A DNA stretch of 64,000 nucleotides, from the NCBI GenBank assembly GCA_028583415.1, contig CM053267.1, positions 18,049,814 through 18,113,813 on the forward strand, written 5' to 3'. The translations under genes and the position numbers were made by a program. Source of the stretch: Protea cynaroides. Its lineage: Eukaryota; Streptophyta; Magnoliopsida; Proteales; Proteaceae. Positions 1 to 11,117 of this stretch are shown in pieces. Within the stretch, counting starts at the first letter, position 1. Every line of letters begins with the position of its first letter. The notes under the pieces are model-generated. The model was not told the DNA's origin. It ran no database searches and was given only the letters and a program-made list of their open reading frames with translations.

Positions 1-539
1 CCCAAAAGCCTGAGGAAGGTTCTTTTTACAGTATTGATATTATGTTAGAGTACTGAAAGTTATTCTATTCTTGATCTTGGAATGGATCAAAATTGGAAAC
101 TTCCTGGAGAACTAAAATATTTTACAAACAACATAAGAATCGTAGAAACCAATATTTTGCTTGAATCTTCAAGTCATGTTTTAGTTTGAGCATTTTTTTA
201 TGATATTCCATTTACTTACTGTTCCGTAAGTTCTATGTCACCTACCTTCAATGTATTGTTTCGATGAAGTATCAACCATCTTAGACCATTTAGTGGAGAA
301 GAAAATACATAGCTGTTTAGATTATTTTGAGGCAGAAACAGGAATATTTGTAATGGAACAATGGTGTTTGGGATTAGTCTTTAGTAGGTTCCAGTTTGCG
401 CTTAGTGCATTGTTATGAATTAACCAATGATGTTATGACATTATTTATATTTACCTGTTTAGAATGTCGGCTGTTTTTATAACTGAATTTTGAAAGAAGA
501 TTCAGGTTAGATGTAGGGGAAGATTTAAGGGTTTTAACT
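1..539. other. No recognisable feature
   Basis: AT-rich DNA with no credible coding frame, no RNA gene and no repeat I recognise. Part of it may be the rest of the Copia-5 LTR whose inner end lies at 769, but the outer end cannot be placed. Confidence 0.4.
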
Positions 540-769
540 AGAAGAAGAAGAAGGGAAGACAGGAAATGTGCTGAAAAGTCTTAAGACTTATTTTGTAGGC
601 TCTAGAGTAACTTATTGTCCCATACTTGGACAGATATTTACAATAACTTATATTTGTGTTTAGTACACAACTTAAATATACAGTCGGACTCATCTCAACA
701 TTAAGGCAAGACACTAAAGACAAAAAAAACAGAACTTAATACAAATAAAATAGGACCTTAAGTTCAACA
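540..769 (-). repeat. Partial 3' LTR of Copia-5
   Basis: Read on the minus strand, a purine tract (AAAAGGGGGAGAAA) is followed by TGTTGAACTTAAGG, the usual polypurine-tract-to-LTR step of a copia element. The plus-strand LTR edge is the CA at 768-769. The far end is not visible and no matching second LTR was found, so the length is a guess. Placement rests on the RNase H tail just to the right. Confidence 0.4.
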
Positions 770-897
770 TTTCTCCCCCTTTTAAGTGTTGTTCATGAAA
801 ACTCATGAGCTTTCTCAAATGCTGATAATTTTCTTTTGGAAGTGTTTTTGTAAGAATGTCATTGAGCTGTCCTCTTACTTACAAATCTTGAGGTGAT
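770..897 (-). pseudogene. Copia-5 RNase H tail and polypurine tract
   Basis: The minus-strand translation resembles the last residues of a copia pol protein: a run like DSSMTFLQKHFQKKI corresponds to the family's conserved C-terminal D-I-L-T-K-x-L-P-K-E-K-F segment that ends RNase H. It stops next to a polypurine tract, as expected for the 3' end of the internal region. Stops and frameshifts make it non-functional. It belongs with the gag and GAG-pre-integrase pieces at 1.7-3.3 kb, from which it is separated by LINE-derived DNA. Confidence 0.45.
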
Positions 898-975
898 TTT
901 TTTTTTTTATCGATGAAGATTTTATTAAAAAATGGAAAGAATATGTACAAACAAAGGAGCTGTCTCCCATCCTTT
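898..975 (-). repeat. LINE 3' terminus, minus strand
   Basis: A poly-T tract at 898-913 is followed by sequence that reads on the minus strand as a LINE 3' UTR end: TTTGTACATATTC, then an AATAAAATC polyadenylation-like signal, then poly-A. This is the usual tail of plant L1-type elements. Only the tail is present. It sits inside the Copia-5 remains, so it probably inserted there. Confidence 0.4.
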
Positions 976-1475
976 TTTTTTATGAAATTGATGTATTAGA
1001 GAGTAAGGAGATGATATTGGGAAGCAATATTGAAAATGTGGTTCCTCAAGATGGGGTTCAATCTCAAGAGAATCACAATGGGAAGGAGTATCATCGCACT
1101 TCTAATAGAGCTGTGGTGCTTTTAAAGGAAAATGAGGCACTCCTCAGTTTATCCTCTCCAGTATTTATTAGGAGCAATTGTCGCCGAAGACCTTTCAATC
1201 GTTTTAGCGATGTGTAATGCTCATTGTTTCATGTCCCATTATTTTGTTTTTGTTGTCCTTTGTGCATTTATAAGGTGCCTTGGTGGTTAGCTCCTTGGGC
1301 CGGCCCTGTTCTTCGGGGTCTTTAGTCTAGTTTTTGCCTTTTCATTGGGTGCTCTTTGGTTTTGGTTGTTGGGTCTCTGTTGGGGTCCAGGTTGTTTGTG
1401 TTATCTTTCTTTTGGATTAATAAATTATATACTTATTTAAAATATAAAAAAAAAGAAAAAGAAAAAGAAAAGGAG
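976..1475 (+). repeat. LINE 3' end fragment, plus strand
   Basis: A short open stretch (1011-1217) is followed by a T/G-rich 3' UTR ending in TTAATAAATT and an A-rich tail with AAAAAG repeats at 1446-1475. That layout is typical of a plant LINE 3' end. No RT or RNase H motif is preserved, so the identity rests on the tail alone. The next 270 bases (1476-1745) hold nothing I can name. Confidence 0.35.
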
Positions 1476-1745
1476 TGGACAAGGCCACGAGACCAAAAGA
1501 ATCGGCAAGCAGCCAAGACAGCACTAACAACACATCAACTTAACACCAAACCATCTAACCCATAAGATGAAGAATAGAGAAATTCCTAGAGTTTCTCTTT
1601 CCCTTAAGCACTAGGAAATGAAATCTAGCCAAAGCAATAGATTTAATCTCCGCCATGGTAGAATCTGAAGACTGAGACAAATTCCTGAAAATTCTATAAT
1701 TTCTCTACATCCAAATTTGAGAAACGGTTACACAGAAAGACACCT

Positions 1746-2100
1746 TACCTATGCTGCCGACACGGTCCCCATGAAACTCTATAACAACAGACTAGGGCAT
1801 GTCTGTTAGACTCAGCATCGGATTCTATCTTCATAATGAAGCAACAGGACTCCCACAGGGTGCTAAGGGTCAAGCCATAGCTTCGTACCGAAGTAACTTG
1901 AGATTTTGGAAATTCAAGTGCCCAAGTCTTAAATGCCATAACCAAGATTCATCACTAATCCCTATCTTCAAAGCTAAACTTCCCACATACTTGAAAGTAA
2001 GTGGATTTTTTTTTTCATGTCTATTTTTTGTAGTACATGTCTTCCATTCCCTTGTCATAAATTGTGCAAGAATTATCTTAAAAAATGACTGAATAACCAT
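1746..2100 (-). pseudogene. Copia-5 GAG-pre-integrase fragment
   Basis: The minus-strand translation contains LALKIGISDESWLWHLRLGH followed by LNFQNLKLL. This matches the copia GAG-pre-integrase domain, a zinc-binding H-x(n)-H region just before integrase. The second zinc half, the integrase core and the RT are missing downstream, so the element is truncated. The gag of the same element lies to the right (2440-3300), as expected for a minus-strand copia. Not a cellular gene. Confidence 0.6.
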
Positions 2101-2439
2101 GCTTCACCACCTGTCCAACAGCAAAAAAATTTACCCTAAATTTGGGACTACCACTACATCTCGAATAAATTTAGTCCATTTATTTATTTTAACATCAACT
2201 TTTTTTTTTTTTTTATCCTTTTAGCATGCACCAAAAGCTAAAATTTTCATTCTTACTTGAAACTTAATGGATCCATATCTATAAAAATATTTTTATCTCT
2301 TTCTATGTGATTACCACAACCACTATCCAAATACCACAACTCATTTTTCACTTCTCAAGCTATTTGACAAGCTCCCTTCACCTTGTTTTTCTTCAAAATA
2401 AATACTTTCCTGATTATACTTGAATCTACAATTTTTACA

Positions 2440-3300
2440 AATTTTGTATAAATGAAACATTAAAGCTTCTTTTCAAACCAACAATATTTTTCTACATGGA
2501 TGATTCTTTTACAAATGTTACATTTCTCTTGAGCTCCTTTCACATTCATTTTTCTGTCAAAAGTATTTTTTTTCTGTCCCTCTAGATTTCTCAAACATGT
2601 TCCTTCCTCTTCCTCTAGAATTTCTACTACTTCCTCTTTCTTGTCTATCTCCTTTAGATGATTCCCCTTTCTTTTGTTCATGGCTTGATGATTATTTCTC
2701 AATTTTTTTTTCGGCCCACACAATGAGTTTAAATTTAAAGGCGCTTTCTAGAGATTTTTTGGAATCACTTTTTTACTTATGAGGATGTTAAGACCACATC
2801 AATTCATATAAACTCAAAGAAGAGATACCCTCTAATTTTCTATGCCAACAATCAGATCATATTTTTTGATAAACTAATCAAGATTGTCTACAATTCTCTT
2901 ATCAGTTATTGTTTCTTCCCAGATCTTCACTTGATTGATGATCTCCAAGAGTTTGAAGAAGTAACCTTGTAGGGATTCAGATTCTGTTATCTTCATATTT
3001 TCTTACTCACTTCTAAGAGTTTGAAGTTTGATGGATATTACCTTTAAATATTCTTTGAACTCCATTTGTAGAATGTCATATGCATTCCTATCTAATGTTG
3101 CTACAATGAGTGTTTAAGAAATGATTTCAAAGATCCATTGCTGAATGATTCTTACCCTCCCTTAATCGTCATCAACTCAAGCTTGACATACGCCGATTCT
3201 ACCAAATCTCGTATTCTTGTAATTGAAATAGGGTTTTCATCTTAGTACTCTTAAAAAATATAGTTTTGTCCAAACATGTATTGGAATAGCAGGTTGTTCC
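2440..3300 (-). pseudogene. Copia-5 gag remnant
   Basis: The three minus-strand frames together show a copia gag. Near the start is a segment like the family's F-W-x-x-K-M-K-T-L-F block. In the middle is TESESLQGYFFKLLEIINQV, the gag helical region that assembles the particle. At the end is a CCHC zinc knuckle, CNICKRIIHVEKYC, preceded by a lysine-rich stretch. At least five stops or frameshifts interrupt it. The lineage looks different from Copia-1, -2 and -3. Its 5' leader and LTR are not visible to the right, where LINE-A sequence takes over. Confidence 0.6.
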
Positions 3301-3329
3301 ATGTCGGTGATCCTGAGTCTTCAAAGCTA

Positions 3330-3830
3330 CGGTAGTCAGATGGCAGAAGGTTTGCCTTATGAAAAACGAAGGGGCCTTGGTCTTCATCCCCTATGGGATG
3401 TGAATATTGTGATGATTTCTAAGGATGACCAATTTTTACCCTTGCTCTTCGTCTCCCAGAGCTCGGTGTTTGGATATTATGCTCGAGTGTGTAGTGATAT
3501 TGTTCGCACAAACCACGACTCAAGGAAATTCTACTTTCTCAAAACAGTTTGGTTCGGATGTGCAATTTTTTTTTTAAATAGGTGATTATATATGAAGATC
3601 TTCCTTCAAGGTGTGAGATGTGTCATAAGTATGGCCATGTTGCCTTTACATGTCAACTTGCTCCAGAACCGATTAATGTTACCCCTGCGTCTGTGGGTGG
3701 TGCTTCTTCTTTGGTTGTTGAGCCAGAAGTAGGCTCAGGGGAAAATCATGATGTTGGTGTTGGGGCACGAACCCCATGGGCAGAAGTGGTGGATTCAAAG
3801 GATGAAGGGGTTTCTGATGAAGCAGAGGAT
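3330..3830 (+). pseudogene. LINE-A ORF1 fragment with zinc knuckle
   Basis: Two adjacent plus-strand frames encode the nucleic-acid-binding ORF1 protein of a plant LINE. A block reading GYYARVCSDIVRTNHDSRKF is followed after a frameshift by YEDLPSRCEMCHKYGHVAFTC, which holds a CCHC zinc knuckle (C-x2-C-x4-H-x4-C). This protein type coats LINE RNA. The frame is cut at 3830 by Copia-1 and continues in frame at 12728 once that element and one AGGAT duplicate are removed. The left end of the LINE is uncertain. Confidence 0.7.
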
Positions 3831-5496
3831 TGATGGAATTTGAATGACACTGAGAGGGAAGGTTGAATCAGTGTGAAAATATTTTTTCTAATTTTTCTTT
3901 ACTACCCAGCGTTGATGATGAACCAGACTGTCACACACATACAAGCGTATGCAAATCTACCTCGCTACTACTCAGTGGCCAGGTCTACCAGATTTGTACA
4001 CCCATCAACCAATGCTTCCAGGTAGTCGATAGTATCTTTGGAGCTCCACATTACTCTCAGGAGGCTTTAATAACCTCCACCATGGGCAAAAATCGATTCT
4101 CCAAGCATCTCCTTACCAACAAGTCACATTCTCCCTCTCACAGCCTAACAAACACTATTGATGCACAATGAAGTTTCTACCAACCTCTCATAAGCATTTA
4201 AAACACCATTAATGAGCAATGGAGAGGTTAGTTAGAAACCAAAGTTTCCAAAACCCTAAAACCCACTCTTCTTCCTTGTTTTTCTTCTTTTTCAATTTTT
4301 CAGCTCTCCTCACGAGCTCACAACCAGTCCCAACTAATAGAGAATTCAAAAATGAGTCGGGTGCAACTTGAACCATCCGATTTGGATATCGGATGGCCAA
4401 GTAACGGCCAAAACAGTGAGGCCCAATGAGATCATTTCATACGGAATCTTTCAAATGGATTCAATACACCTGTGCTACACCGAAGCAAAGCCGACGCTGA
4501 CATGTCAGTCGGCGCTGTTGAGTTGTGGTTGGTTGGAGAAGGAATCTCCAATATCAGTCGCTGGATCAACCTGAAAAGGCGAGATGGGCTCTGATCCGTT
4601 GGATCTTGTCGGATCGCGTCAAGCACGATCGGGGTAGAATCTAGCCATTCGATTAGAATCTGCCCACCATTCAATCGCATGCGCATCACACGGGATCAAG
4701 GCGCTGCTTGCATGATGCGCAATACAACGTATAACGTTGTTGCTAGCCAATAGTAAGGCTCGCGGGAGTATCTGACGGGATCTCCACGATACACTAGATA
4801 CTGCATCTTTCTAAGCCGTCTGATAGGAATTTTAACTGTGTGCCTCATTCTTGACTGCCAATTTTGGATCTCTATTATTTTGACCTGACAAAAATACCCC
4901 TGCATATACATTGAATGGCCTCTATAACCAGAGAACAAAAGTGTTAAACCGTCCCAGGGTCTGATTTCCAGAGAGCTTTTCTCTCTCCTAGAAATCAGCC
5001 GAACACATGGTGTGTGAGAGTTGCGGCTTGCGGGGAGGGAAAGCAATGGGCAAGGCCATGGCTTGCGGCATGCCTTGCTGCGGCTTGAGGGGAAAGAAAG
5101 CCATGGGCAAGGCCATGGCTTGCGGCATGCCTTGCTACGGCTTGCGGCTGGGCATGCTGCTTGCTGCTGCTGTTGGCCTCGGCTGCGACATGCGGCATGG
5201 CCCTGCTGGCCTTGGCTGTGGGGCTAGCGGCCATGGTGGCAAGCCACCTCGGCATGGTGGGTCCCATCACCAATTTTCTCTCTCATCTTTCTCTCTCTTG
5301 ATTTTTCTCTCTCTTCTGAGAATGCCACACCATCATAAACACTGTCACACTGCCTGTAACATAGCCACATCCCTTGTATCACTGCCATATCGTCTGTGTC
5401 ACTGCCACCTTGCCTGTGGGGCTCACAGACACTCTTTCTTATCAAATTTGGCCCACTTTACCCATTTTGCCAACAATTACAATACGAAGGCCAATA
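3831..5496 (-). repeat. Copia-1 3' LTR (left)
   Basis: Direct repeat of 11118-12722, with plus-strand ends TGATGG and CCAATA (the canonical CA has become TA). It carries an extra 57-bp tandem unit in the GC-rich part (copies begin near 5023 and 5080) that the right LTR has once, which accounts for most of the length difference. The reading frames here (for example 5007-5549) come from the GC-rich repeat and are not genes. Confidence 0.93.
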
Positions 5497-5559
5497 ATCT
5501 CTCCCTTTGGAATTGTTGGCAACTTCAATCCACATCAATCTGCTCATGAGATCTTTTTT

Positions 5560-6633
5560 TCCCTTTGACAACAAGTACAAAGGGATTTGCCACATAGGAG
5601 TGCCCACCGCATCTTTTCTAGGGCATCCAAAAGACATCAACTCACCACCACATCAACAAAAAAAATACCAAATGACTCCCCCTGAGTCAAATATAGGGAG
5701 CAAAATAGATATAACAACCACACACTGCTCCCCATCACTCCAAGCTCCTCAATGCTTGGGGAGGATAACCACTCCCAACTTCTATCTCAAATACACAAAT
5801 TGTTCCCTAGGGAGTGGTTTTGTGAAGATGTTTGTCGTCTGCTCTAATGTAGGAATGAACTCCAACTGGACTTCTCCTTCTGTCACCTTCTCTCTCAAGA
5901 AATGATACCAAATGGCTATTTGCTTCGTCCTAGAGTGCATAACTGGGTTCTAGGAGATATTTATGGCACTAGTATTGTCACAAAACATTGAAATAGGCTT
6001 GTCTGACTCAAAGCCTAAATCCTTCAACATTTGCTCCATCCACAAAACTTGTGTGCAACAAGAAGTGGCTGCAATATATTATGCCGCTGCTGTAGACAAT
6101 GTGACTGACTCTTGCTTTTTACTATGTCAAGCCACCAAATTTCTACCAAGATAGAAGGCACCTCCACTAGTGCTCTTCCTATCATCAACACAACCTGCCC
6201 AATCTGCATCTGAGTAGGATGACAATACCAGGTCCTTGCTTTTTGCATACCACAGACCATACTCCATTGTTCCCTTCAAGTATCTGAAGATCCTCTTCAT
6301 AGCTACTACATGTGTCTCCTTTGGGTCAGCTTAAAATCTAGCTACCATACACACAGATTGTAGAATATCTGGCCTTGTAGCAGTCAAGTAGAGCAGACTT
6401 CGAATCATTGACCTATACATAGTGTGGTCAATTGGTGGAGAGTCGTCATCTTTGCTCAACTTGCAACTAGTCATCATAGGTGTGCTCACTAGTGTGCAAT
6501 CCTCCATTGTGAACTTTTTCATCATCTCTTTCACATACTTGGTCTGAGATAAAAAGAACCCATCCTTCAACTGACTGGTCTGCAATCCTTCAACTGACTG
6601 ATCTGCAGACCCAAAAATAAGAAAATTCACCAA
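5560..6633 (-). pseudogene. Copia-1 RT C-terminus and RNase H
   Basis: Minus-strand frames give the end of RT (KDGFFLSQTKYVKEM, then TPMMTSCKLSKDDDSPP and YLTATRPDI) followed by copia RNase H: SYSDADWAGCVDDRKST, then the S-x-x-E-A-E-Y-equivalent LSTAAAEYIAATS, then CDNTSAINIS. The catalytic acidic residues of RNase H can still be seen. An in-frame stop and frame changes split the domain. It ends near a polypurine tract beside the left LTR. Copia-2 carries the same domain order. Confidence 0.8.
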
Positions 6634-7279
6634 TCATGGACATTTCAATCTCATCCTGCATTCTCTGAGCAAAATCCTTATATGACTCATCCTTGTGGCC
6701 TGCAAAAATGATGTCGTCTACATACACTACCACAACTGTCTGACTACCATCAACAGATTTCACATACAGGTTGCTATCTCCCAGTCCCTTCTTGAAACTT
6801 AGCTGACAAAGATAAGTGTCCAGCCTTGAATACCATGCTCTTGGTGCTTGCTTCAACCCATACAATACTTTTTTTAGTCTACAAACAAGTGTAGGGTCCT
6901 TACTCAGTTGGAATCCTTCTGGTTGCTCTATATACACCTCTTCTTCTAAGTCACCATTCTAGAAGACTAACTTAACATCCATCTGGTAGACCTTGAAGTT
7001 TTTGTGTACAGCAAATGCAAGAAACATCCTGATTGCTTCCAACCTAGCAATAGGAGCAAATGTTTCTTCAAAGTCAATGCCCTCAACTTGAGCATATCCT
7101 TTACAAACTAATCCGGCCTTGTTTCTTACAACTTTGCCATCTTCATTGAGTTTGTTTCTATAGACCCATTTAGTGCCTATGACATTCTTGTCTGCAGGCC
7201 TTGGCACTAATTCTGAAGTTTTATTTTTCTCTATCTGGTTTAACTCCTCATTCATTGTTGAGCCAACTAGCATCTTCAC
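6590..7279 (-). pseudogene. Copia-1 reverse transcriptase core
   Basis: Two minus-strand frames (7279-6959 and 6937-6590) carry the copia RT domain: NVIGTKWVYRNKLNEDGKV, then FAPIARLEAIRMFLAFAVH, then MYIEQPEGF and LYGLKQAPRAWY, then the catalytic YVDDIIFAG box. RT copies the element RNA into DNA within the virus-like particle. A stop or frameshift lies between the two frames at about 6940-6960. Motif spacing is normal, so the lesions are point changes and not a deletion. Confidence 0.88.
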
Positions 7280-7546
7280 ATGCCTCTACAACTGATTTGG
7301 GTTCAATGTGAGATAAGAGAGAGAACATCTATTTTTCTTTTCTCACCTTCCTTGTTTGCATTATAGCTGAGGGATCACTAAGAATTAATTTTTCAGGATG
7401 ATTCTTTCTTACTCTGCTTGAGCCACTTCCATTCTGTATGTCTGCCTCAGAATCTGACTGCTCTTCTCTTTCTTCTGTCTCGACCACAGCTCTCTGTCTT
7501 GGCACATTTGTTACATCTTGCTCTTTTTTGTTTCACTGTCATTCTG

Positions 7547-8452
7547 CTAACTGTTTAGGTCTTCAAAGATAGGAACCTCACTATTTGATCCTGTAGGAGA
7601 ATTCTTGTGCTCATTAACTCTCACATCTATACTTTCAACAATTTTACCAAGTCTCTTGTTGTAACATTTGTAAGCTTTACTAGAGGTAGAGTAGCCAAGA
7701 AATATTCCTTCATCGGCCCTATCATCAAACTTTCCTAGATCATGGTTGGTGTTTTTGATATAACACTTACTACCAAACACCTTAAAGTGCTTTGCTATGA
7801 CTTTCTTACCAAACCATAATTCATAGGGAATCATGTCTTCATGTGGCCTCAACATACACCTATTCTGAACATATATTGTTGTATGCACTGCTTCTCTCCA
7901 GAATTTATTTCCCATGTCATTTTTAGTTAACATAGTCCTGGCCATCTCTTGAACAGTTCTATTCTTTCTCTCTGCAACACCATTTTTTTGTGGTGTTCTA
8001 GGAGCTGAAGTCTATCTCTTGATGCCATTCTCAGAATAATACTCTGCAAAGTCTATCCAGGTGTACTCTCCTCCCCTGTCAAATTTCAAACACTTGATTT
8101 TCTTCCCTGTCTCATTTTCAACTTGAGTTTTGAAGATCTTGAATCTAGCCAGATCATCTGATTTATGTTTCAAACGCATCACCCAAGTCATTCTAGAGTA
8201 GTCATCTATAAACAGAATGAAGTACCTCTCCCCTGTAATGCTCTGTGTCCTCACTGGCCCACATAGATTTGTATGAACTATCTCCAATGGTTGAGTAGTG
8301 TGGTACTCCTTAGGTTTGAATGATGTTCTTATCTGCTTCCCCTTCTGACAAGATGCACATATATCATTAGAGGACTTCTTCAATGAACGAATGTCTCTCA
8401 CAGCATTCTTATTAGATATTTTTGACAGATTTTTAAAGCCAATATGTCCCAA
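7547..8452 (-). pseudogene. Copia-1 GAG-pre-integrase and integrase
   Basis: The first frame (8452-8012) starts inside GAG-pre-integrase (GHIGFKNLSKI, then CASCQKGKQ) and runs into the integrase core. The first catalytic position reads HTNLCGP where the family has HTDLCGP, so that acidic residue is lost. The second, FDRGGEY, is kept. The second frame (7945-7547) has the C-terminal part: MARTMLTKNDMGNKFWREAV and the FKVFGSKCY segment. Copia-2 keeps the acidic residue at the first site. Confidence 0.85.
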
Positions 8453-8589
8453 TCTTCTATGTCATAACCATGTTTCCTCTTCTTGACTCATCATGTTATT
8501 TTCTTCAAAATCTTCAAACAAAGTATAGAGATTTCTAGAAGTTCTCTTTCCTGATGCCATCAACTTTCCACTGTCAGACCTTCGGATCT

Positions 8590-9180
8590 CACATCCTTAA
8601 TCATTGAAAATCACTTTGTGACCTCTATCACAAATCTGGCTGACACTCAATAAGTTATGTTTCAAACCTGAAACATAGAGGACATCATGGGATGTTATAT
8701 TTCGATTATTGAGACTGATGCTTTCCTTTCCCACTATCTTTGCACCATCATTGTTGCCAAACTTAACTGAATCTCCTTCATAATGTTGAAGCTTTAGAAG
8801 TCTTTTACTATCTCCAGTCATGTGACTTGAACACCCACTGTCAAGAATCCATGGTATAGAGCTATCTTGTGCCTTAAAAGCTATCTACACAACCAAAGAG
8901 CTGTTTCTTTTTGTTTTATCCCTCTAAACCCAAACTCTCTTCTGTGATGGTGGTTTCTTAACATATTTCTGCTTTGGAGCCTTCTTCTTGTTCTGTTATG
9001 CTGTTTCTGTAGAGGTGGCATAGGGGGAAAGATGGTTCTACAGTTCCTTGCTACATGTCCAAAGTTGTGACAGTTGTAACACTCAACAAAATTCTCTTCA
9101 AGGGGAGCAAATTGATTTCTACTCTCAAATTTGACATCTCTCATGTTGAATTTACAAGTAGCAATCTTATGTCCAAAGTT
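8590..9180 (-). pseudogene. Copia-1 second zinc knuckle and protease
   Basis: Minus-strand frames show a CCHC knuckle CYNCHNFGHVARNC and basic residues, then the aspartic protease region: a W-I-L-D-S-G-C-type active site near 8850, followed by MTGDSKRLLKLQHYEG, KIVGKESISLNN and YVSGLKHNLLSVSQICDRGH. Protease cleaves the polyprotein in the particle. Several stops separate the pieces. A second nucleocapsid knuckle beside the one in gag is seen in both Copia-1 and Copia-2. Confidence 0.75.
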
Positions 9181-9449
9181 GTTGCATTTATAATAGTATT
9201 CCTAAAAATGAGGTCTTGGCCTTGAAGATGCTATGTACCACATTTGTCTTTGTGGTGCACTGGGATAGTTTTCTTTATAGAAGTTGTCATGCTCCACTCT
9301 CCTGCCTTGTCATGCATTTTGTCTTGGCCTTGCATAGTTAGTCTTAGGAAGAGGGGTTTTGTTTCCTCCTTTATCATAAACTATAGGGTCCTTACCCTTT
9401 CCATTTTCTTTCACAAAAGATATAAGACCTTTTCCCTTTGAGTTGGCAT

Positions 9450-11060
9450 TCATTGATGTTTCTCCTTTATCAAAACCAAGGCCAAACTTAATGTGGGAAG
9501 GTCTTTGAGCTTGATGATCCTATCAAGTCTGCTACTACTAGGATGCACTGGAGTAAAGTTACTTGATTCCACATGTTGAGCCAATTTTTTTTGTCTCTCA
9601 AGCTCTTCCTTTTTATACTCAGCCACTTTTATCTTTAGAAGTGTAAACTCATTCTTAAATTTTTCAAATCGATCAACCATAGGGAATTGTTCTTCAAATT
9701 GAGCTTTCAAAGTTGCATTCTCATTCAGTACCATGGAGTAGTCTATAGATGCCTGTTTAACTTGAGTCTTGAGATTTTTAATAACTTTCTTAGACTCTTC
9801 ATCTTGAGCTCTCAATTCTTGAATCACATGTTTTTGCTTTTTGGCTTCTTGTGAGGCGAGTTTGTCATTCTTTCTTTCCTTCTTGAGTTCCTTCATGGCT
9901 GCAACAAATTCTTCCTCAAAGTTTATCTCACCTTTTTCATCACTGCTTGAGCATGTATCTTCATTGTCTCTTTCTTCATCACCACTTGAGATGGAGTCAA
10001 CAATTTTACCTTCTTCATGAATTTTTGAAGTAAATTCTTCACCTTTGTTCCCTTCATGTTCTTCAATGAAAACTTTGAACAAGGCCTCACTAGGCTCATC
10101 CTCTGAGACATCATCTGAGTCATCATTTGAGGTTTCACTGACTCTCTTGAAAATGAAACTCTTTTTATTTGACTTGTTCTTTTTGAAGCTGTAATTTTTC
10201 TTTGCCTTGGACTTGTATTTGCTTTCATCTTCATCATCAATATCAATCTTACTCTTCTTTGGACATTTTACAGTAAAATGTCTAACCTTACCACAATTGA
10301 AGCATTTGAAAGGGATTTTGTTCTTATATCTTCCTGTACCCTTCTTTAATTTTCTAGTGAAATGAGTTGTGGCTTCAAATTCACTTTCTTTCTCATTTGG
10401 TTTTTCAAAAATCTTGAGTTTCTTCATTGCCTTGAAGGCTACTTGCTTATCAACTGTAGTTCCAAGGTCTACTTTCATCTCAAAAGCTGTCAATGCTCCA
10501 TGTATTTCATCTATGGTGACTTCATCCAAATCCTTAGTCTCTTCAAGAGCTGAGACTTTTGATTCAAACTTGGATGTGAGAGACCTTAAGTTCTTTTGAC
10601 AAACAATGGGTCCTTTTATGTTTCACCAAGTCCTCTAATAGAGTTGACCACTTCATTGACTCTATTCATATACTGATCAACAGTTTCATCCTCATTCATT
10701 TTTAGGTTTTCAAACTGAGCCCTGAATGTTTGCAGCTTCACTTTCTTGATCTTCTTGTCTCCTTCATAGATATTTATCAGCCGATCCCAGACCTCCTTTG
10801 CAGTCTTGCAATCCATGACTTTGGAAATTCACTGTTAGTCAGACCACCTTGAATGGCATTGAGTGCCTTTCGATTGTTTTCAAAATTCTTCTTGTCTGTA
10901 ACACTAGGAGCAATTGTATAGTATAACCAATTACAACTGCAGCCCAAACATCGAATCCAAGTGATCCACATAAATTTCCATTCTCCTTTTCCAAAATACG
11001 AAGTCTGTACCATCAAACAATGGGGGTTTATGAGAACCTTCCCCTGGTGTCATAGCTGCC
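9450..11060 (-). pseudogene. Copia-1 gag
   Basis: The minus strand carries the capsid protein in at least three frames. The N-terminal part reads like K-P-P-L-F-D-G-T-D-F followed by the F-W-K-R-R-M-E block. Then come KTAKEVWDRLINIYEGDKK and FENLKMNEDETVDQYMNRV, the UBN2-type gag core. A 359-codon frame (10529-9450) has the CCHC knuckle CFNCGKVRHFTVKC, a lysine/serine-rich stretch, an acidic stretch and a long coiled-coil-like glutamate/lysine region. Frameshifts lie near 10600 and 10820. Confidence 0.82.
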
Positions 11061-11103
11061 CTCTGATCTCTCAGATACTGATTTAGCTATCACTGAGCTT
11101 GGT

Positions 11104-11115
11104 GCTCTGATACCA
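11104..11115 (-). promoter_or_regulatory. Copia-1 primer binding site
   Basis: The minus strand reads TGGTATCAGAGC, the complement of the 3' end of plant initiator tRNA-Met, two bases inside the right LTR. This is where reverse transcription starts, and it fixes the element's direction. Confidence 0.93.
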
Positions 11116-11117
11116 AT

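Noticed and set aside
5007..5549. 180-codon open frame in the left Copia-1 LTR, rich in Cys, Gly and Met
   Set aside because: It lies wholly inside an LTR, comes from a GC-rich tandem repeat (GGCATGGCC/GCTTGCGGC words), has several overlapping frames on both strands, and the counterpart at 12368-12862 differs by frame breaks.
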